DNA of 64,000 bases, taken from NCBI GenBank assembly GCA_009835985.1, contig VXWI01000034.1:1-64000 (forward strand), given 5' to 3'. Below, in pieces: positions 25,427 through 34,370 of this stretch (within the stretch, counting starts at the first letter, position 1; each line of letters starts with the position of its first letter). The notes below the pieces were generated by a model that saw only the letters and a program-made list of their open reading frames with translations, had not been told where the DNA came from and did no database searches. This stretch comes from Acidobacteriota bacterium (lineage in GTDB: Bacteria > Acidobacteriota > Vicinamibacteria > Marinacidobacterales > Marinacidobacteraceae). Position numbers and translations under genes: made by a program.

Positions 25427-25769
25427 GACCGTGCGGTGCCTCCTGATGGAGTTCGGACAAGGACAACCGGTAGTGGTTTGTCGAAGTCCGGTGAGAATTA
25501 TCGTCGAAGGCGAAGGACCGTCTGATCAGGCGGCTTCTTCGGGGGTGCGGTCAGGACGTTCGCGTCACCTCCGGGCCGCGACAGCGATGGTGCTCGGTGC
25601 GAGGGGAGGAGCGCCAGTGTGTGACACTTAGGATCGAACAGGAATTGATAGCGTGATCGTTATCCGATAAATCTGTTCATCATCATCTTCGATAGTTAGT
25701 CCATGTTACACAATGGGGTCAACCCGCACTGGATACCGGGATCACCAACGGTGGAATAGCGAATTCGCC
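25427..25769. promoter_or_regulatory. Divergent regulatory region between the RiPP export operon and the LysR pair
   Basis: 343 bp without a gene. The reverse strand has GATAAT (25497-25502) as a candidate -10 for the export operon. The part from 25630 to 25715 is strikingly AT-rich for this genome. It holds a small palindrome ATCG-N5-CGAT (25656-25668) and an inverted pair GAACAG (25636-25641) / CTGTTC (25673-25678). LysR proteins commonly bind dyads in such divergent regions, so these are candidate operators. Confidence 0.45.
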
Positions 25770-26720
25770 ATGCTCAAAAGCCAGAAGGGACCGCTCCCCC
25801 GGACGAGCGTCCTCCGGGCGTTCGAAGCCGCTGCGCGCCACGGGAGCTTTACCGCGGCCGCCAACGAACTGGAAATCCAGCAACCCGCAGTCCGCCGCCT
25901 CATCGCGGAGCTGGAGCACGAGGTCAGGGTCCAACTCTTCGAACGCAGCCGCCGCGCGGTGATCCTCTCCCCGGCGGGGGAGGTCTTCCATCGCGCCGTC
26001 ACCAGCGGCCTCGAACGCATCGCCGCCGGCACGCTCTCGGCCTCGTGCCTCGCGGAGGACCGGCGGGTGGTCGTCGCCTGCGGCCGCGCGACCTCGCACC
26101 TGTTCGTGATGCCGCGGTTCGGGGCGCTGCGCCGGAAGCTCGGCCCGGCCGTCGACCTCCAGGTCCTGACGCTCGACCACGGGATGCTCGACGGCCTGGA
26201 CCAGAACGAGATCGATCTGGTGCTCGGCTACAACCAGGCCGCGGGTCCGCCCGAGGACCGGCTGGCAGTGTTCTCGGAGGCCATCATGCCCGTGTGTTCG
26301 CCCGAGTTCGCCGCAGCCCACGCCGCGGTGCTCGCGCGGCCCGTCGAGGAATGGGGCGCGCTGCCGTTTCTCCGGTTCGGGCGGTCTTCGCTCCCGGCAA
26401 CCTGGCATGACTGGTTCGATTCCGTGGGGTATCCGTCGCCGCGGCCCCGCTACGTCGGCATCGAGGACTACGTGTACCTGCTCGAGGCGGCCGTGGCCGG
26501 GGAGGGCCTCGCGCTCGGTTGGCGTCACCTCGTGGACCGCTATCTCGAAGCGGGGTCGCTGATCGCGGTTACCGACCGCTACGTCGAGTTCGACCGGAGC
26601 TGTTTCGCCAGGCTCACCGAACGCGGCCGCCGCCGAGGGGTCGCCCGCCGGTCCCTCGACGCGTTGGGCGCTCTCGTGAACAGGACGGTGCGGCGGCCGG
26701 AGCCCGCCTCCGCGACCTGA
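25770..26720 (+). CDS. LysR-family transcriptional regulator
   Basis: 316 residues. The N-terminal winged helix-turn-helix (about 8-67) reads LRAFEAAARHGSFTAAANELEIQQPAVRRLIAELEHEV, followed by the effector-binding domain. The C-terminal pattern (VAGEGLALGWRHLVDRYLEAGSLIAV) is typical of GcvA-like members. ATG 25770 is preferred over the frame-open start at 25713 because it matches the start of its paralogue at 26839 (both MLxxxKxPLPR). Divergent from the RiPP export operon across an AT-rich spacer, so it may regulate that operon; effector unknown. One of two tandem copies. Confidence 0.87.
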   Translation: MLKSQKGPLPRTSVLRAFEAAARHGSFTAAANELEIQQPAVRRLIAELEHEVRVQLFERSRRAVILSPAGEVFHRAVTSGLERIAAGTLSASCLAEDRRVVVACGRATSHLFVMPRFGALRRKLGPAVDLQVLTLDHGMLDGLDQNEIDLVLGYNQAAGPPEDRLAVFSEAIMPVCSPEFAAAHAAVLARPVEEWGALPFLRFGRSSLPATWHDWFDSVGYPSPRPRYVGIEDYVYLLEAAVAGEGLALGWRHLVDRYLEAGSLIAVTDRYVEFDRSCFARLTERGRRRGVARRSLDALGALVNRTVRRPEPASAT

Positions 26721-26838
26721 TGGGGCGGTGATCGCCGTGGAGTGGCTGGATGGGCTTCAAGCGCCGTTCCGGGGTTGCGCCGCCTGTGGCCTTGCGCTTC
26801 GGCCCCACGGGTGACGCGCCGGACCGCCCCGCGTCTTG

Positions 26839-27791
26839 ATGCTCAGGAACCTCAAGAGACCGCTCCCCCGGATGAGCGCGCTCCGGGCGTTCGAAGCCGC
26901 CGCGCGCCACGAAAGCTTCACCGCCGCCGCGGACGAACTGGGCATCCGGCAACCCGCGGTGAGCCGTCTCATCGCGGAGCTGGAGCAGGAGGTCGATACC
27001 CCGCTGTTCGAACGCAGCCGGCGCGGCGTGATCCTCTCGCCGGCAGGAGTGACTCTCCAGCGGGCCGTCACCATCGGCCTCGACCGCATCGCCGCGGGCG
27101 CTCTCTCGGCGGCGAGCGTTGCGGAGGACCGGCGGGTGATCGTCGCCTGCGGCCACGCGACCTCGTACCTGTTCGTGATGCCACGTTTCGGAGCCCTGCG
27201 CCGGGAGCTCGGCGACAACGTCTGCCTCCGCATCCTGACCGTCGACTTCGACACGCTGGAACGGTTGGGGGGCACGAGGTCGATCTGCTCGTCGCTTTCG
27301 ACCAGGCCGCGCGAGCGCCCGGGGACCAGGTGGAGGTGTTCCGGGAGGCCGTCAGGCCGGTGTGCTCCCCCGGCTTCGCCACCAGCCACGCCGAAGCCCT
27401 CGCCCGCCCCGTGGAGGCCTGGGGTTCGCTGCCGTTGCTCAGGTTGGCGCGGCCCGCGCGGACATGGGCGACCTGGCATGACTGGTTCGAGTCGGTCGGG
27501 CGTCCGCCGCCCCGACCCCGCTACGTGGACCTCAGCGACTACGTTTGTCTGCTCGAGGCGGCCGTCGCCGGGCGGGGCGTCGCGCTCGGCTGGCGCCATC
27601 TCGTGGACCGTCACCTCGACGAGGGGAGACTGGTTGCGGTTTCGCGCGGCTTCGTCGAGTTCGACCGGAACTGCTACGCCAGGCTCACCGAACGCGGCCG
27701 TGCACGGCCGGATGCCCGCCGGTGCCTCGACGCGCTGGGCGCCCTGGCGAACAGCGGCCCGCGGGCGTCGGGGCGCACACGCGGGACCTGA
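26839..27791 (+). pseudogene. Second LysR-family regulator, frameshifted tandem paralogue
   Basis: Closely similar to the upstream regulator along its whole length (PLPRMSALRAFEAAARHESFTAAADELGIRQPAVSRLIAELEQEV and, after the break, EVDLLVAFDQAARAPGDQ... to the end; quoted parts are separate). The two halves lie in different frames. The break is at a run of six G (27267-27272): one more G would restore LERLGGHEVDLL, matching DQNEIDLVLGY in the paralogue. As written, the DNA-binding half would read on into unrelated sequence. Either a real inactivating deletion in a duplicated regulator or a homopolymer sequencing error. Confidence 0.8.
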
Positions 27792-28065
27792 TTGCGCAGG
27801 GATCGAGCCGGAGCGGGCTGACGGTTCAGCCGCCGCGCCCGGTGCTCCGCCGCCTTCCGCTCGCGCTGCGGCCGGCTCCGCGGTAGCCAGCGCTCACCGA
27901 ACCGCGTTCCCCCCCGTCCGGGCGGCCCGCGGCAGTGCGCGCGGTCCGCCGGTCGGTTCGAATGGCGGCGCCGGCCAAGCAACCTCCGGGCCGCCGGACT
28001 TCCCTTCTTTGACGCCCAACAACTTTGACACGGATTCGGCGGAAATCTCGTCTGACCCTTCTGGA

Positions 28066-29193
28066 GTGCCTGAAGGACCCCCCGCACCGCCGCAGCCCAG
28101 CGTCCCGGATCCGCGGGAGGAACTTGCGCGGCTCCTGAGGGAGTTGGTCGGCCGCCGAGGGAGCGACCTGCACCTGAGCCCCGGCACTGCGCCCCGGCTG
28201 CGGATCGACGGCCGGCTCAAGGAAGCGGAAGGTGAGGCTCGCTCCGCGGAGGTGGTGGAGGCGATGGTGGCCGCCGGCATTCCGGACCGCCAGCGGGCGC
28301 TGCTCGAGGCGGGCGGGGAGGCCGACTACGCGTTCACCCTGACGGGGGTCGCCCGGTTCCGCGGGAGCGTCTTTCGGTCGCGCGGCGTACTCGCGGCGGT
28401 CTACCGGGTGGTGCCGGGCGAGGTGCCGTCGCTCGACGCGCTGGGTCTGCCGGCGAGCGCGGCGGCGCTGGCCGGACTCGCGTCCGGACTCGTCCTCACC
28501 GCCGGTCCGGTCGGCTCGGGCAAATCCACCACGATGGCGGCAATCGTGGACCGCATCAACCGTACCCGCGCGGTGCACGTTGTCACCATCGAGGACCCGG
28601 TGGAGGTCGTTCACAGGAATCGGCGAGCCCTCGTCACCCAGCGGCAGGTCGGTAGCGACACCGCTTCGTTTCACGACGCGCTCCGTTCGGTGCTGCGCTC
28701 CGATCCGGATGTGGTGATGATCGGCGAGATCCGGGACCGCGACACCGTCGATGCGGCGCTCCGGGTCAGCGAGACCGGGCACCTGGCGCTGGCCACCATC
28801 CACGCCCGCTCGGCGCTTCACGCGCTGACGCGCATCGTCGAGATGTTTCCGGCTTCCCAGCATCGTCAGGCGCGGATTCGGCTCTCGGCATCCCTGGAGG
28901 CGATCTACTGTCAGCGGTTGGTGCCCCGCGCCGACGGACGGGGACGCGTCGTGGCCGTCGAGCAGCTCGCCCCGACCCCGGCCGCCCGGAACCTGATCCG
29001 GGAAGACAAGTTGCACCAGCTCTTTGCCGTACTCGGGGCGGGTGGCGGACGGGGCGCCTCCGTATCGCTCAACGAGGCCCTGATCTCGCTGTGGCGGCGT
29101 GGAGTCATCACCCGCGGGGACGCGCTTGCGGCGTCGAACGAACCCGCGACCCTGGGGACTGCGATGGGTTCCGCTACCAACGGCCGGGCCTGA
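28066..29193 (+). CDS. pilT: Type IV pilus retraction ATPase PilT
   Basis: Hexameric ATPase that depolymerises pili and drives twitching. Motifs: GSDLHLSPG near the N-terminus, Walker A GPVGSGKSTTM (147-157), Asp box TIEDPVEVVH, Walker B VVMIGEIRD, His box ALATIHARSALHAL, and AARNLIREDK, the PilT-specific AIRNLIRE retraction motif. Start uncertain: GTG 28066 gives 375 residues; a TTG at 28009 is possible. The frame has no stop back into the broken lysR, so an automatic caller could fuse the two. No pilB extension ATPase is in the window. Confidence 0.9.
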   Translation: MPEGPPAPPQPSVPDPREELARLLRELVGRRGSDLHLSPGTAPRLRIDGRLKEAEGEARSAEVVEAMVAAGIPDRQRALLEAGGEADYAFTLTGVARFRGSVFRSRGVLAAVYRVVPGEVPSLDALGLPASAAALAGLASGLVLTAGPVGSGKSTTMAAIVDRINRTRAVHVVTIEDPVEVVHRNRRALVTQRQVGSDTASFHDALRSVLRSDPDVVMIGEIRDRDTVDAALRVSETGHLALATIHARSALHALTRIVEMFPASQHRQARIRLSASLEAIYCQRLVPRADGRGRVVAVEQLAPTPAARNLIREDKLHQLFAVLGAGGGRGASVSLNEALISLWRRGVITRGDALAASNEPATLGTAMGSATNGRA

Positions 29194-29202
29194 CCTCCGG
29201 CA

Positions 29203-30336
29203 TTGGTTTTGAGCGTGGCGAACCGGCGTCAGGGGCCGAAGCGGCCCGGGGGCGAGCGGGCCGGCGGGCGACGCCGCCGTGCCTCCATGCTGCTGGGAAA
29301 CCGCGTCGGCCGGCGGAAGGTCGCCGTCCTGGTACGCCAACTCGGGGTCATGGTGGGGGCGGGGTTGCCGCTCGCCGAGAGCCTCGCGGTGCTCTACCGT
29401 CAGGAGGAGCACCCGCGACTCCGAACGACCGTGGACCGGATTGCCCGGGACGTCGAGTCGGGCAGTTCGCTGGCGGCGGCCATGAGCCGCCATCCGCGGA
29501 TCTTCAGCCGGCTGGCGGTGGCCATGACCTCCGTGGGTGAAACCGGAGGGCGGCTCGACCGGAGCCTGCTGCGCCTCGCCGCCGAACTCGAGAAGGCGGC
29601 GTCCGTAGCCGAACAGGTACGCGGCGCCTTTGCCTATCCGCTGGTGGTCGGCGCCATCGGGGTGCTGGTGGTTTCGGTGATCCTCTGGCGTGTCGTCCCC
29701 GTGTTCAGCGAACTCTATGAGGGCCTCGACGCCGAGCTGCCCTTCCTGACGCGGGTGGTGGTGGACGCGTCCCGATCGTTCGGCGGGTGGGCGCTCGTGG
29801 GACTCGGTGTCGCGGCGAGCGGGACGGCGGGGGTGGCGCGCTTTCGGCGCACCGAGGTTGGGGGCGCCCTGTGTGACCGCCTCGCGCTCCGCCTGCCGCT
29901 CCTGGGCGGTCTGCTGCACCAGGCCGGCATCTCGCGTTTCTGCAGGACGCTCGCGGTGCTCACCGAAGCTGGCGTGCCCGTCCTGGAGGGACTTGAGATT
30001 GCCCGCCGAGCGGTGGGAAACCGGCACCTGGAGCGGGTGATGGCGGAGGTTCGCCCGAGCCTGGAGGCGGGTTCGTCGCTCGCCGGCCCGCTACGGCAGA
30101 CCGGCCTCTTCCCGCCGATGATGGTGCAGATGGTGGGGGTCGGAGAGCGCACCGGCGAACTCGACATGTCGCTCGAGAAGGTCGCCGAGTTCTACGAGGA
30201 GGAGGTGCGGCGCACGACCGCGACCATCCTGCCGCTCCTCGAGCCGTTGTTGATCCTCGTCCTGGGCCTGGTGATCGGAGCCATCGTGATCGCCATGTAT
30301 CTGCCGATCTGGACGCTCGTTGGCCGACTGGCGTGA
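29203..30336 (+). CDS. pilC: Type IV pilus inner-membrane platform protein PilC
   Basis: Platform protein linking the PilB/PilT motors to the growing pilus. Two GspF/PilC domains are visible: LVRQLGVMVGAGLPLAESLAVL (about 44-65) and FCRTLAVLTEAGVPVLEGLEIA (about 246-267). Three hydrophobic stretches follow the family pattern, including the C-terminal LLEPLLILVLGLVIGAIVIAMYLPIW. 377 residues from a TTG start; GTG 29215 is an alternative. It follows pilT by 9 bp and precedes the pilin. Confidence 0.9.
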   Translation: MVLSVANRRQGPKRPGGERAGGRRRRASMLLGNRVGRRKVAVLVRQLGVMVGAGLPLAESLAVLYRQEEHPRLRTTVDRIARDVESGSSLAAAMSRHPRIFSRLAVAMTSVGETGGRLDRSLLRLAAELEKAASVAEQVRGAFAYPLVVGAIGVLVVSVILWRVVPVFSELYEGLDAELPFLTRVVVDASRSFGGWALVGLGVAASGTAGVARFRRTEVGGALCDRLALRLPLLGGLLHQAGISRFCRTLAVLTEAGVPVLEGLEIARRAVGNRHLERVMAEVRPSLEAGSSLAGPLRQTGLFPPMMVQMVGVGERTGELDMSLEKVAEFYEEEVRRTTATILPLLEPLLILVLGLVIGAIVIAMYLPIWTLVGRLA

Positions 30337-30469
30337 CCGCCATGGATTCGGGAGCCAACCCGATCCTTCCGCCGAAGGGAGGACGACGCGCTCCCCGGAC
30401 GGGTCGCGGCGCCCGCCCGGCCGACTCCGCGAGGCCGCCCCACACCTCGTCCAAGGAGGACATATCCTT

Positions 30470-31126
30470 ATGAATCACAGCCGTTCCTTCCGCCCGGTCC
30501 CGGATTCCGCCATGAGATCGCCACCGAGCCGCCCTGACGTCCCGCGGGCCTGCAGTCTTCCGGATTCCGCCCGGCGGCTCCGCTCCCGGGCCGATGCCGG
30601 ATTCACCCTGATCGAGCTCCTGATCGTGATCGCGATCATCGGTGTGATCGCGGGGATCGCCATCCCCCAGTTGTTGCGCGCGCGCCTGTCCGCCAACGAG
30701 GCCCAGGCGATCGGGGACTCCCGGGCGGTGATCGCGGCGCAGCAGACCTACGCGGCCTCCAACTGCGGATTCTTCGCCGATCTGACGAACCTGTGCCGCA
30801 ACGGCGCCGACTGCGGCGGCACGATCGGCATCCCGGACTATCCGGACTCGGCCCCCGAGTTCATCGGCGCCGACCTCGGACGGACAAGCCCTTACGTAAA
30901 GTCGGGATACAACCGCACCCTGGCTCCGAACGGGACGCCGACCTCGGTGCCCGCTCACTGCGATCCCGACAGCCTGCTCGACTACTGCTATCACTCCGAA
31001 CCCGCGGACGTGGGACGCACGGGCGTGCGGTCCTTCTCGGCCACCAGCGCGGGAGCGATCTACAACGACCCCTCCGGTGCGCCGATCGCTTGCCCCGTGC
31101 CCGCGGAAACCGCTTTTCTCGAATAG
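30470..31126 (+). CDS. pilA: Type IV major pilin-like protein PilA
   Basis: Prepilin with the class-III signal ADAG|FTLIELLIVIAIIGVIAGIAI: Gly44 at the cleavage site, Phe+1, Glu+5 and a long hydrophobic helix. The leader is 44 residues, far longer than the usual 6-10 of type IVa pilins. A second ATG at 30512 would still give 30. The globular domain has several Cys (SNCGFFADLTNLC...NGADC, HCDPDSLLDYC) that could form disulfides, and a C-terminal Cys. ATG preceded by AAGGAGG (30453-30459), the strongest site in the pilus block, fitting high expression of a major pilin. 218 residues. Confidence 0.87.
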   Translation: MNHSRSFRPVPDSAMRSPPSRPDVPRACSLPDSARRLRSRADAGFTLIELLIVIAIIGVIAGIAIPQLLRARLSANEAQAIGDSRAVIAAQQTYAASNCGFFADLTNLCRNGADCGGTIGIPDYPDSAPEFIGADLGRTSPYVKSGYNRTLAPNGTPTSVPAHCDPDSLLDYCYHSEPADVGRTGVRSFSATSAGAIYNDPSGAPIACPVPAETAFLE

Positions 31127-31143
31127 AGACAGGCCGGGCCCGC

Positions 31144-31920
31144 TTGGAAATCCGCGCCCGCGAGCTGAGCGGCTCGTATCCGGCGCCCGGACGTTTCGGG
31201 TTGGCGCTCGGCCGCCGGACCGTCGTCCGCGAGGTCAGCTTCACCGTCGCCCCGGCTGAGGTGGTGGCGCTGGCCGGGAGAAACGGCGCGGGCAAGTCCA
31301 CGACGTTACGGTTGCTGGCCGGACTCGTGCGCGCCGATCGGGGCGACGCGCTGCTGGGAGCCGTGCCGGCCACCCGTAGCGAAGCACGCCGCCGTCTGGG
31401 ATACCTGGCGGAGGAAGACGAGTTTCCAGCGGGTCTGAAGGTGCGGGAAATACTCCGCTACGCCGCCGTGCTGGCCGGGTACCGCGGCTCGGAAGCTCGT
31501 CGTGAGGCGGAGCGAGCGGCCGCGGCGGTCGGGTTGGAGGACTGCTTGACGCGGCCCGCCACGGGCCTCTCACGGGGTGTCCGGCGCCAGGTGTCATTGG
31601 CGCAGGCGCTGCTCGGCGGGCCCCGGGCGCTCGTGCTGGACGAACCGCTCACGGGACTCGACCCGGAGGCCCGGGTCCGCTCCCTGGCGGCCATTCGCTC
31701 CGCGGCGCAGGAAGGAGCCGCCGTCATCCTGAGTCTTCACGAGGCCGCCGCCATCGAGTCGCTGGCGGACCGGCTGATCGTCCTCGTGGACGGCGCGGTT
31801 GCCTCGGCCGGGCCGGTGGGGGACTTCGTGGCGAAGGCCGGCAAGGACTGGTCCGCCGCCGGAGCGAGCGGCGGCTGGCTGGCGGCGGCGCTGAACGGCG
31901 CGAGCCCGCCTGTCCCGTAG
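31144..31920 (+). CDS. ABC transporter ATP-binding protein of the pilus locus (PilH-like)
   Basis: 258 residues. Walker A AGRNGAGKSTTLRLLAGL, Q-loop YLAEEDEFPAGLKV, degenerate signature LSRGVRRQVSLAQAL (LSxGxRRQ), Walker B ALVLDEPLTGLD, H-loop SLHEA. TTG start 17 nt after pilA. An ABC ATPase and permease directly downstream of pilA recall pilH and pilI of Myxococcus xanthus, needed there for pilus assembly. The functional transfer is inference from position. Confidence 0.8.
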   Translation: MEIRARELSGSYPAPGRFGLALGRRTVVREVSFTVAPAEVVALAGRNGAGKSTTLRLLAGLVRADRGDALLGAVPATRSEARRRLGYLAEEDEFPAGLKVREILRYAAVLAGYRGSEARREAERAAAAVGLEDCLTRPATGLSRGVRRQVSLAQALLGGPRALVLDEPLTGLDPEARVRSLAAIRSAAQEGAAVILSLHEAAAIESLADRLIVLVDGAVASAGPVGDFVAKAGKDWSAAGASGGWLAAALNGASPPVP

Positions 31921-31926
31921 CCACCG

Positions 31927-32706
31927 GTGCCGATCGCTCCGCTGACGGCCACCGCCGCTGTCGTTCTGCGGGGGTTCGTCGCCGAGCGGAGCCTGCTGGC
32001 CGCGCTCGTCCTCGTTCTCTCGGGCTTCGGAGCCGGGGTGCTCGTGAGCGACGCGTCACTGGGCCCCGGGGCGCGTTTCGAGTCGAACGTTGCGTGGGTC
32101 TTCGCCGAAGTCCTTGGCTGGTCGTTGGCCCTCACCCACGGAGCGGGCGTCGTCGGGGGCCGCGGGGTGCTCGGCGCCTTCGGCCTGGCGAGACCGGTCT
32201 CGTCCGGGCTCCTGCTCGCCGGGCGCTTCCTGGGCCTCGCCGCGGGCCTCCTCCTCTACGTGGCGGTGGTGGGCGCAACGCTGTCGGCATGGCTCGCCGT
32301 CGCGCACGGGAGCGCGACGGCCGCGGTGCCCGGGATCGGTTGGCTGCTATGGCTGCGGCTGCTCGTGATCCTGGCCGTGTCCACACTGTTCCTGGCGCTG
32401 GTCCGTCCCGCGGTAGCCATGGCGCTCGCCGTGCTCTTCTCGCTGGCCGGCTGGCTCGCGGGGAGCTTGCCCGCGGCGGGCCCCGCCTACCTGCAGCCGG
32501 TGACCCGGCTCGCAGCGCTCGTCCTGCCGGACCTGTCCGCGCTCGATGCGCCGATTGCGGGGATTCCCGGGAGTCTCTCCGAGGCCGCACCGATGCTTGT
32601 GGGCCCCACCCTCTACGCGATCCTGTACGCGGTCGCGATGGTCGCCGCCGCGATCGCGATCTTCCCGTGGTGGTCTCGCCAGCCCGGCGCGCGGTTTCTT
32701 GAATAG
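31927..32706 (+). CDS. ABC transporter permease of the pilus locus (PilI-like)
   Basis: 259 residues, strongly hydrophobic, about six membrane helices (for example SLLAALVLVLSGFGAGVLV, GLLLYVAVVGATLSAWLAV, LLVILAVSTLFLALV, VAMALAVLFSLAGWLAG, AILYAVAMVAAAIAIFPW). It resembles ABC-2-type permeases in layout but has no diagnostic motif. GTG start 6 nt after the ATPase stop, so the pair is surely co-expressed and likely forms one transporter. Substrate unknown. Confidence 0.7.
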   Translation: MPIAPLTATAAVVLRGFVAERSLLAALVLVLSGFGAGVLVSDASLGPGARFESNVAWVFAEVLGWSLALTHGAGVVGGRGVLGAFGLARPVSSGLLLAGRFLGLAAGLLLYVAVVGATLSAWLAVAHGSATAAVPGIGWLLWLRLLVILAVSTLFLALVRPAVAMALAVLFSLAGWLAGSLPAAGPAYLQPVTRLAALVLPDLSALDAPIAGIPGSLSEAAPMLVGPTLYAILYAVAMVAAAIAIFPWWSRQPGARFLE

Positions 32707-32710
32707 GCGG

Positions 32711-33610
32711 ATGCAGGACCCCCGGCGGGCTGCCTTCCACCGCCTGGGCGGCTGCCGTCTCCTCAGCGCCGGCCTGTCGCTCGTGTGTCTCGGGATGGCG
32801 GCCCGCATCGCGCCCGCGGCGCGGCCCGGGACGGAATCCGCGGTGTCGCCTCCGGGTGCACGCCTCAGCGACGACGGCGTTGCGGCGCTCCCCTCCGCGG
32901 TTCGGCGGACGCTTGCCGATTCCTCGTGGTTGTTCGCCGTCCAGTACTACGGGAACCGGCGGCTCGAAGGTTCGCCGAAGTTTCCGGAACTGGGCGCCCT
33001 CGTCGAGCAGGCGTTGCGCCTCGACCCGTCGTTCCGCCCGGCGGCGCTCCTCGGGCCGCTGCTGCTTGCGGAACCGCCTCCCCTCGGGGCCGGCGAACCG
33101 CAGCGGGCCGACGACATCCTCGCCGGCTGGATGCGCCGGAACCCCGGAGACTTCGATGCGGTGTTGCTCCGCAGCCTGTTGCAAACGTGGCATCTTCAGG
33201 ACCCCGCGACGGGCGCCACCCTGCTGGAGGCGGCGAGCACGCGGGAGGACGCGCCGCCGTGGCTGGTGGCGGTGGCGGCGCGGGCGCTCACCGGGGTCGG
33301 CTCACGCGCTACCGCGCGGAATCTCTGGCGCGCCCTGCAGCAGCGCGCGGACGATGAACGGATCCGGTCCAACGCCCGCACCCATCTGCTCCAGCTCGAT
33401 GCGCTCGACCGGCTGGACCAACTCGGCGCGGTGGTGCGCGACTACGAACGCCGCTCGGGACGCCGGCCCCGTGGCTGGCAGGAACTCGTCGCCGCCGGGA
33501 TGCTCCCGGCCCGGCCGGTCGACCCGGCAGGGACGCCCTTCGTGCTGGACCAGGCCGGAGTTCCCGCAATCGCGCCGGAGTCGCCGCTGGCTGGTCATCC
33601 AGGCCGTTGA
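32711..33610 (+). CDS. TPR-like repeat protein of the pilus locus, function unknown
   Basis: 299 residues. An N-terminal hydrophobic segment (LLSAGLSLVCLGMAARIAPAA) may be a signal anchor. The rest is helical, with repeat-like units (FPELGALVEQALRLDPSFRPAALLGPLLL; NPGDFDAVLLRSLLQTW; ATARNLWRALQQRADD) suggestive of TPR folding. The C-terminal SGRRPRGWQELVAAGML...PVDPAGTPFVLD resembles tails of pseudopilin-like or assembly proteins. It overlaps pilD by 4 bp. No family assigned. Confidence 0.65.
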   Translation: MQDPRRAAFHRLGGCRLLSAGLSLVCLGMAARIAPAARPGTESAVSPPGARLSDDGVAALPSAVRRTLADSSWLFAVQYYGNRRLEGSPKFPELGALVEQALRLDPSFRPAALLGPLLLAEPPPLGAGEPQRADDILAGWMRRNPGDFDAVLLRSLLQTWHLQDPATGATLLEAASTREDAPPWLVAVAARALTGVGSRATARNLWRALQQRADDERIRSNARTHLLQLDALDRLDQLGAVVRDYERRSGRRPRGWQELVAAGMLPARPVDPAGTPFVLDQAGVPAIAPESPLAGHPGR

Positions 33611-34338
33611 TTCCTCTCGCGCTGTTCCTGGTCGGACTCGCGGTCGGGAGCTTTCTGAACGTCCTGATCCATCGCCTGCCGGCGGGCGAATCGGTTGTTC
33701 TTCCGGGCTCCCGATGCCCCACCTGCGCCGCGCCCATTCGCGTGCGGGACAACCTGCCCGTGATCTCCTGGCTCCGACTGGGCGGCCGCTGCCGGGATTG
33801 TCGCGCCCGGATTCCGGTCCGCTATCCGTTGGTCGAGGCGCTGACCGGGGTGCTGTTCGTGTGGGCGCCGGCAGGAGAGGACCCCGCGCTCGTCGTTACC
33901 AGGGTCCTCCTCCTGAGTCTTCTGCTGGCGCTCGCGGTGACGGACTGGGAGCGGATGGTGCTGCCGGACGCTCTCACGCTGCCCGGCGCGGCGGCGGGTC
34001 TCGTGCTCGCGGGACCGCGCTCCGATCTGGATCTCGTGACCTCGGCCGCCGGCGCGCTGCTCGGGGCCGGCCTGCTCTCCGGGCTCCGCGCGCTCTGGCT
34101 TCGTTTCCGCGGGGTGGAGGCGGTTGGCCTCGGCGACGTGAAGTTGCTGCTCCTGATCGGGGCCTTCCTGGGCCCGGTCCCCGCGCTGGGCGCCATCGCC
34201 CTCGCGGCCGCGTTGGGAGTGGTGGTGGCCGGGCCGCTGCTCCTGCTCGGCCGAATCCGGCGTGACACCCCGTTGCCGTTCGGGACGCTCCTTGCCCTCG
34301 GCGCGGGCGCCGTATTCGTAGTCTCGACGGGCTGTTAG
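33607..34338 (+). CDS. pilD: Prepilin peptidase / N-methyltransferase PilD
   Basis: Cleaves the leaders of PilA, PilV, PilX-like and PilW-like prepilins and methylates the new N-terminal Phe. The N-terminal methylase region has the zinc tetracysteine CPTC...CRDC with the conserved GSFLNVLIHRLP before it. The two aspartates of the aspartic peptidase are in VTDWERMVLPD and GLGDVKLL. Eight-helix topology expected. TTG start overlapping the previous gene. 243 residues. It should process the unusually long PilA leader. Confidence 0.92.
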   Translation: MIPLALFLVGLAVGSFLNVLIHRLPAGESVVLPGSRCPTCAAPIRVRDNLPVISWLRLGGRCRDCRARIPVRYPLVEALTGVLFVWAPAGEDPALVVTRVLLLSLLLALAVTDWERMVLPDALTLPGAAAGLVLAGPRSDLDLVTSAAGALLGAGLLSGLRALWLRFRGVEAVGLGDVKLLLLIGAFLGPVPALGAIALAAALGVVVAGPLLLLGRIRRDTPLPFGTLLALGAGAVFVVSTGC

Positions 34339-34370
34339 CCCCCGCGGACGGCGACGGGTTGCCCGGCGAA

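Noticed and set aside
26836-29193. 785-codon open frame spanning lysR and pilT
   Set aside because: It is an accident of the lysR frameshift: the second half of lysR lies in another frame and pilT has its own start. Not a real LysR-PilT fusion.
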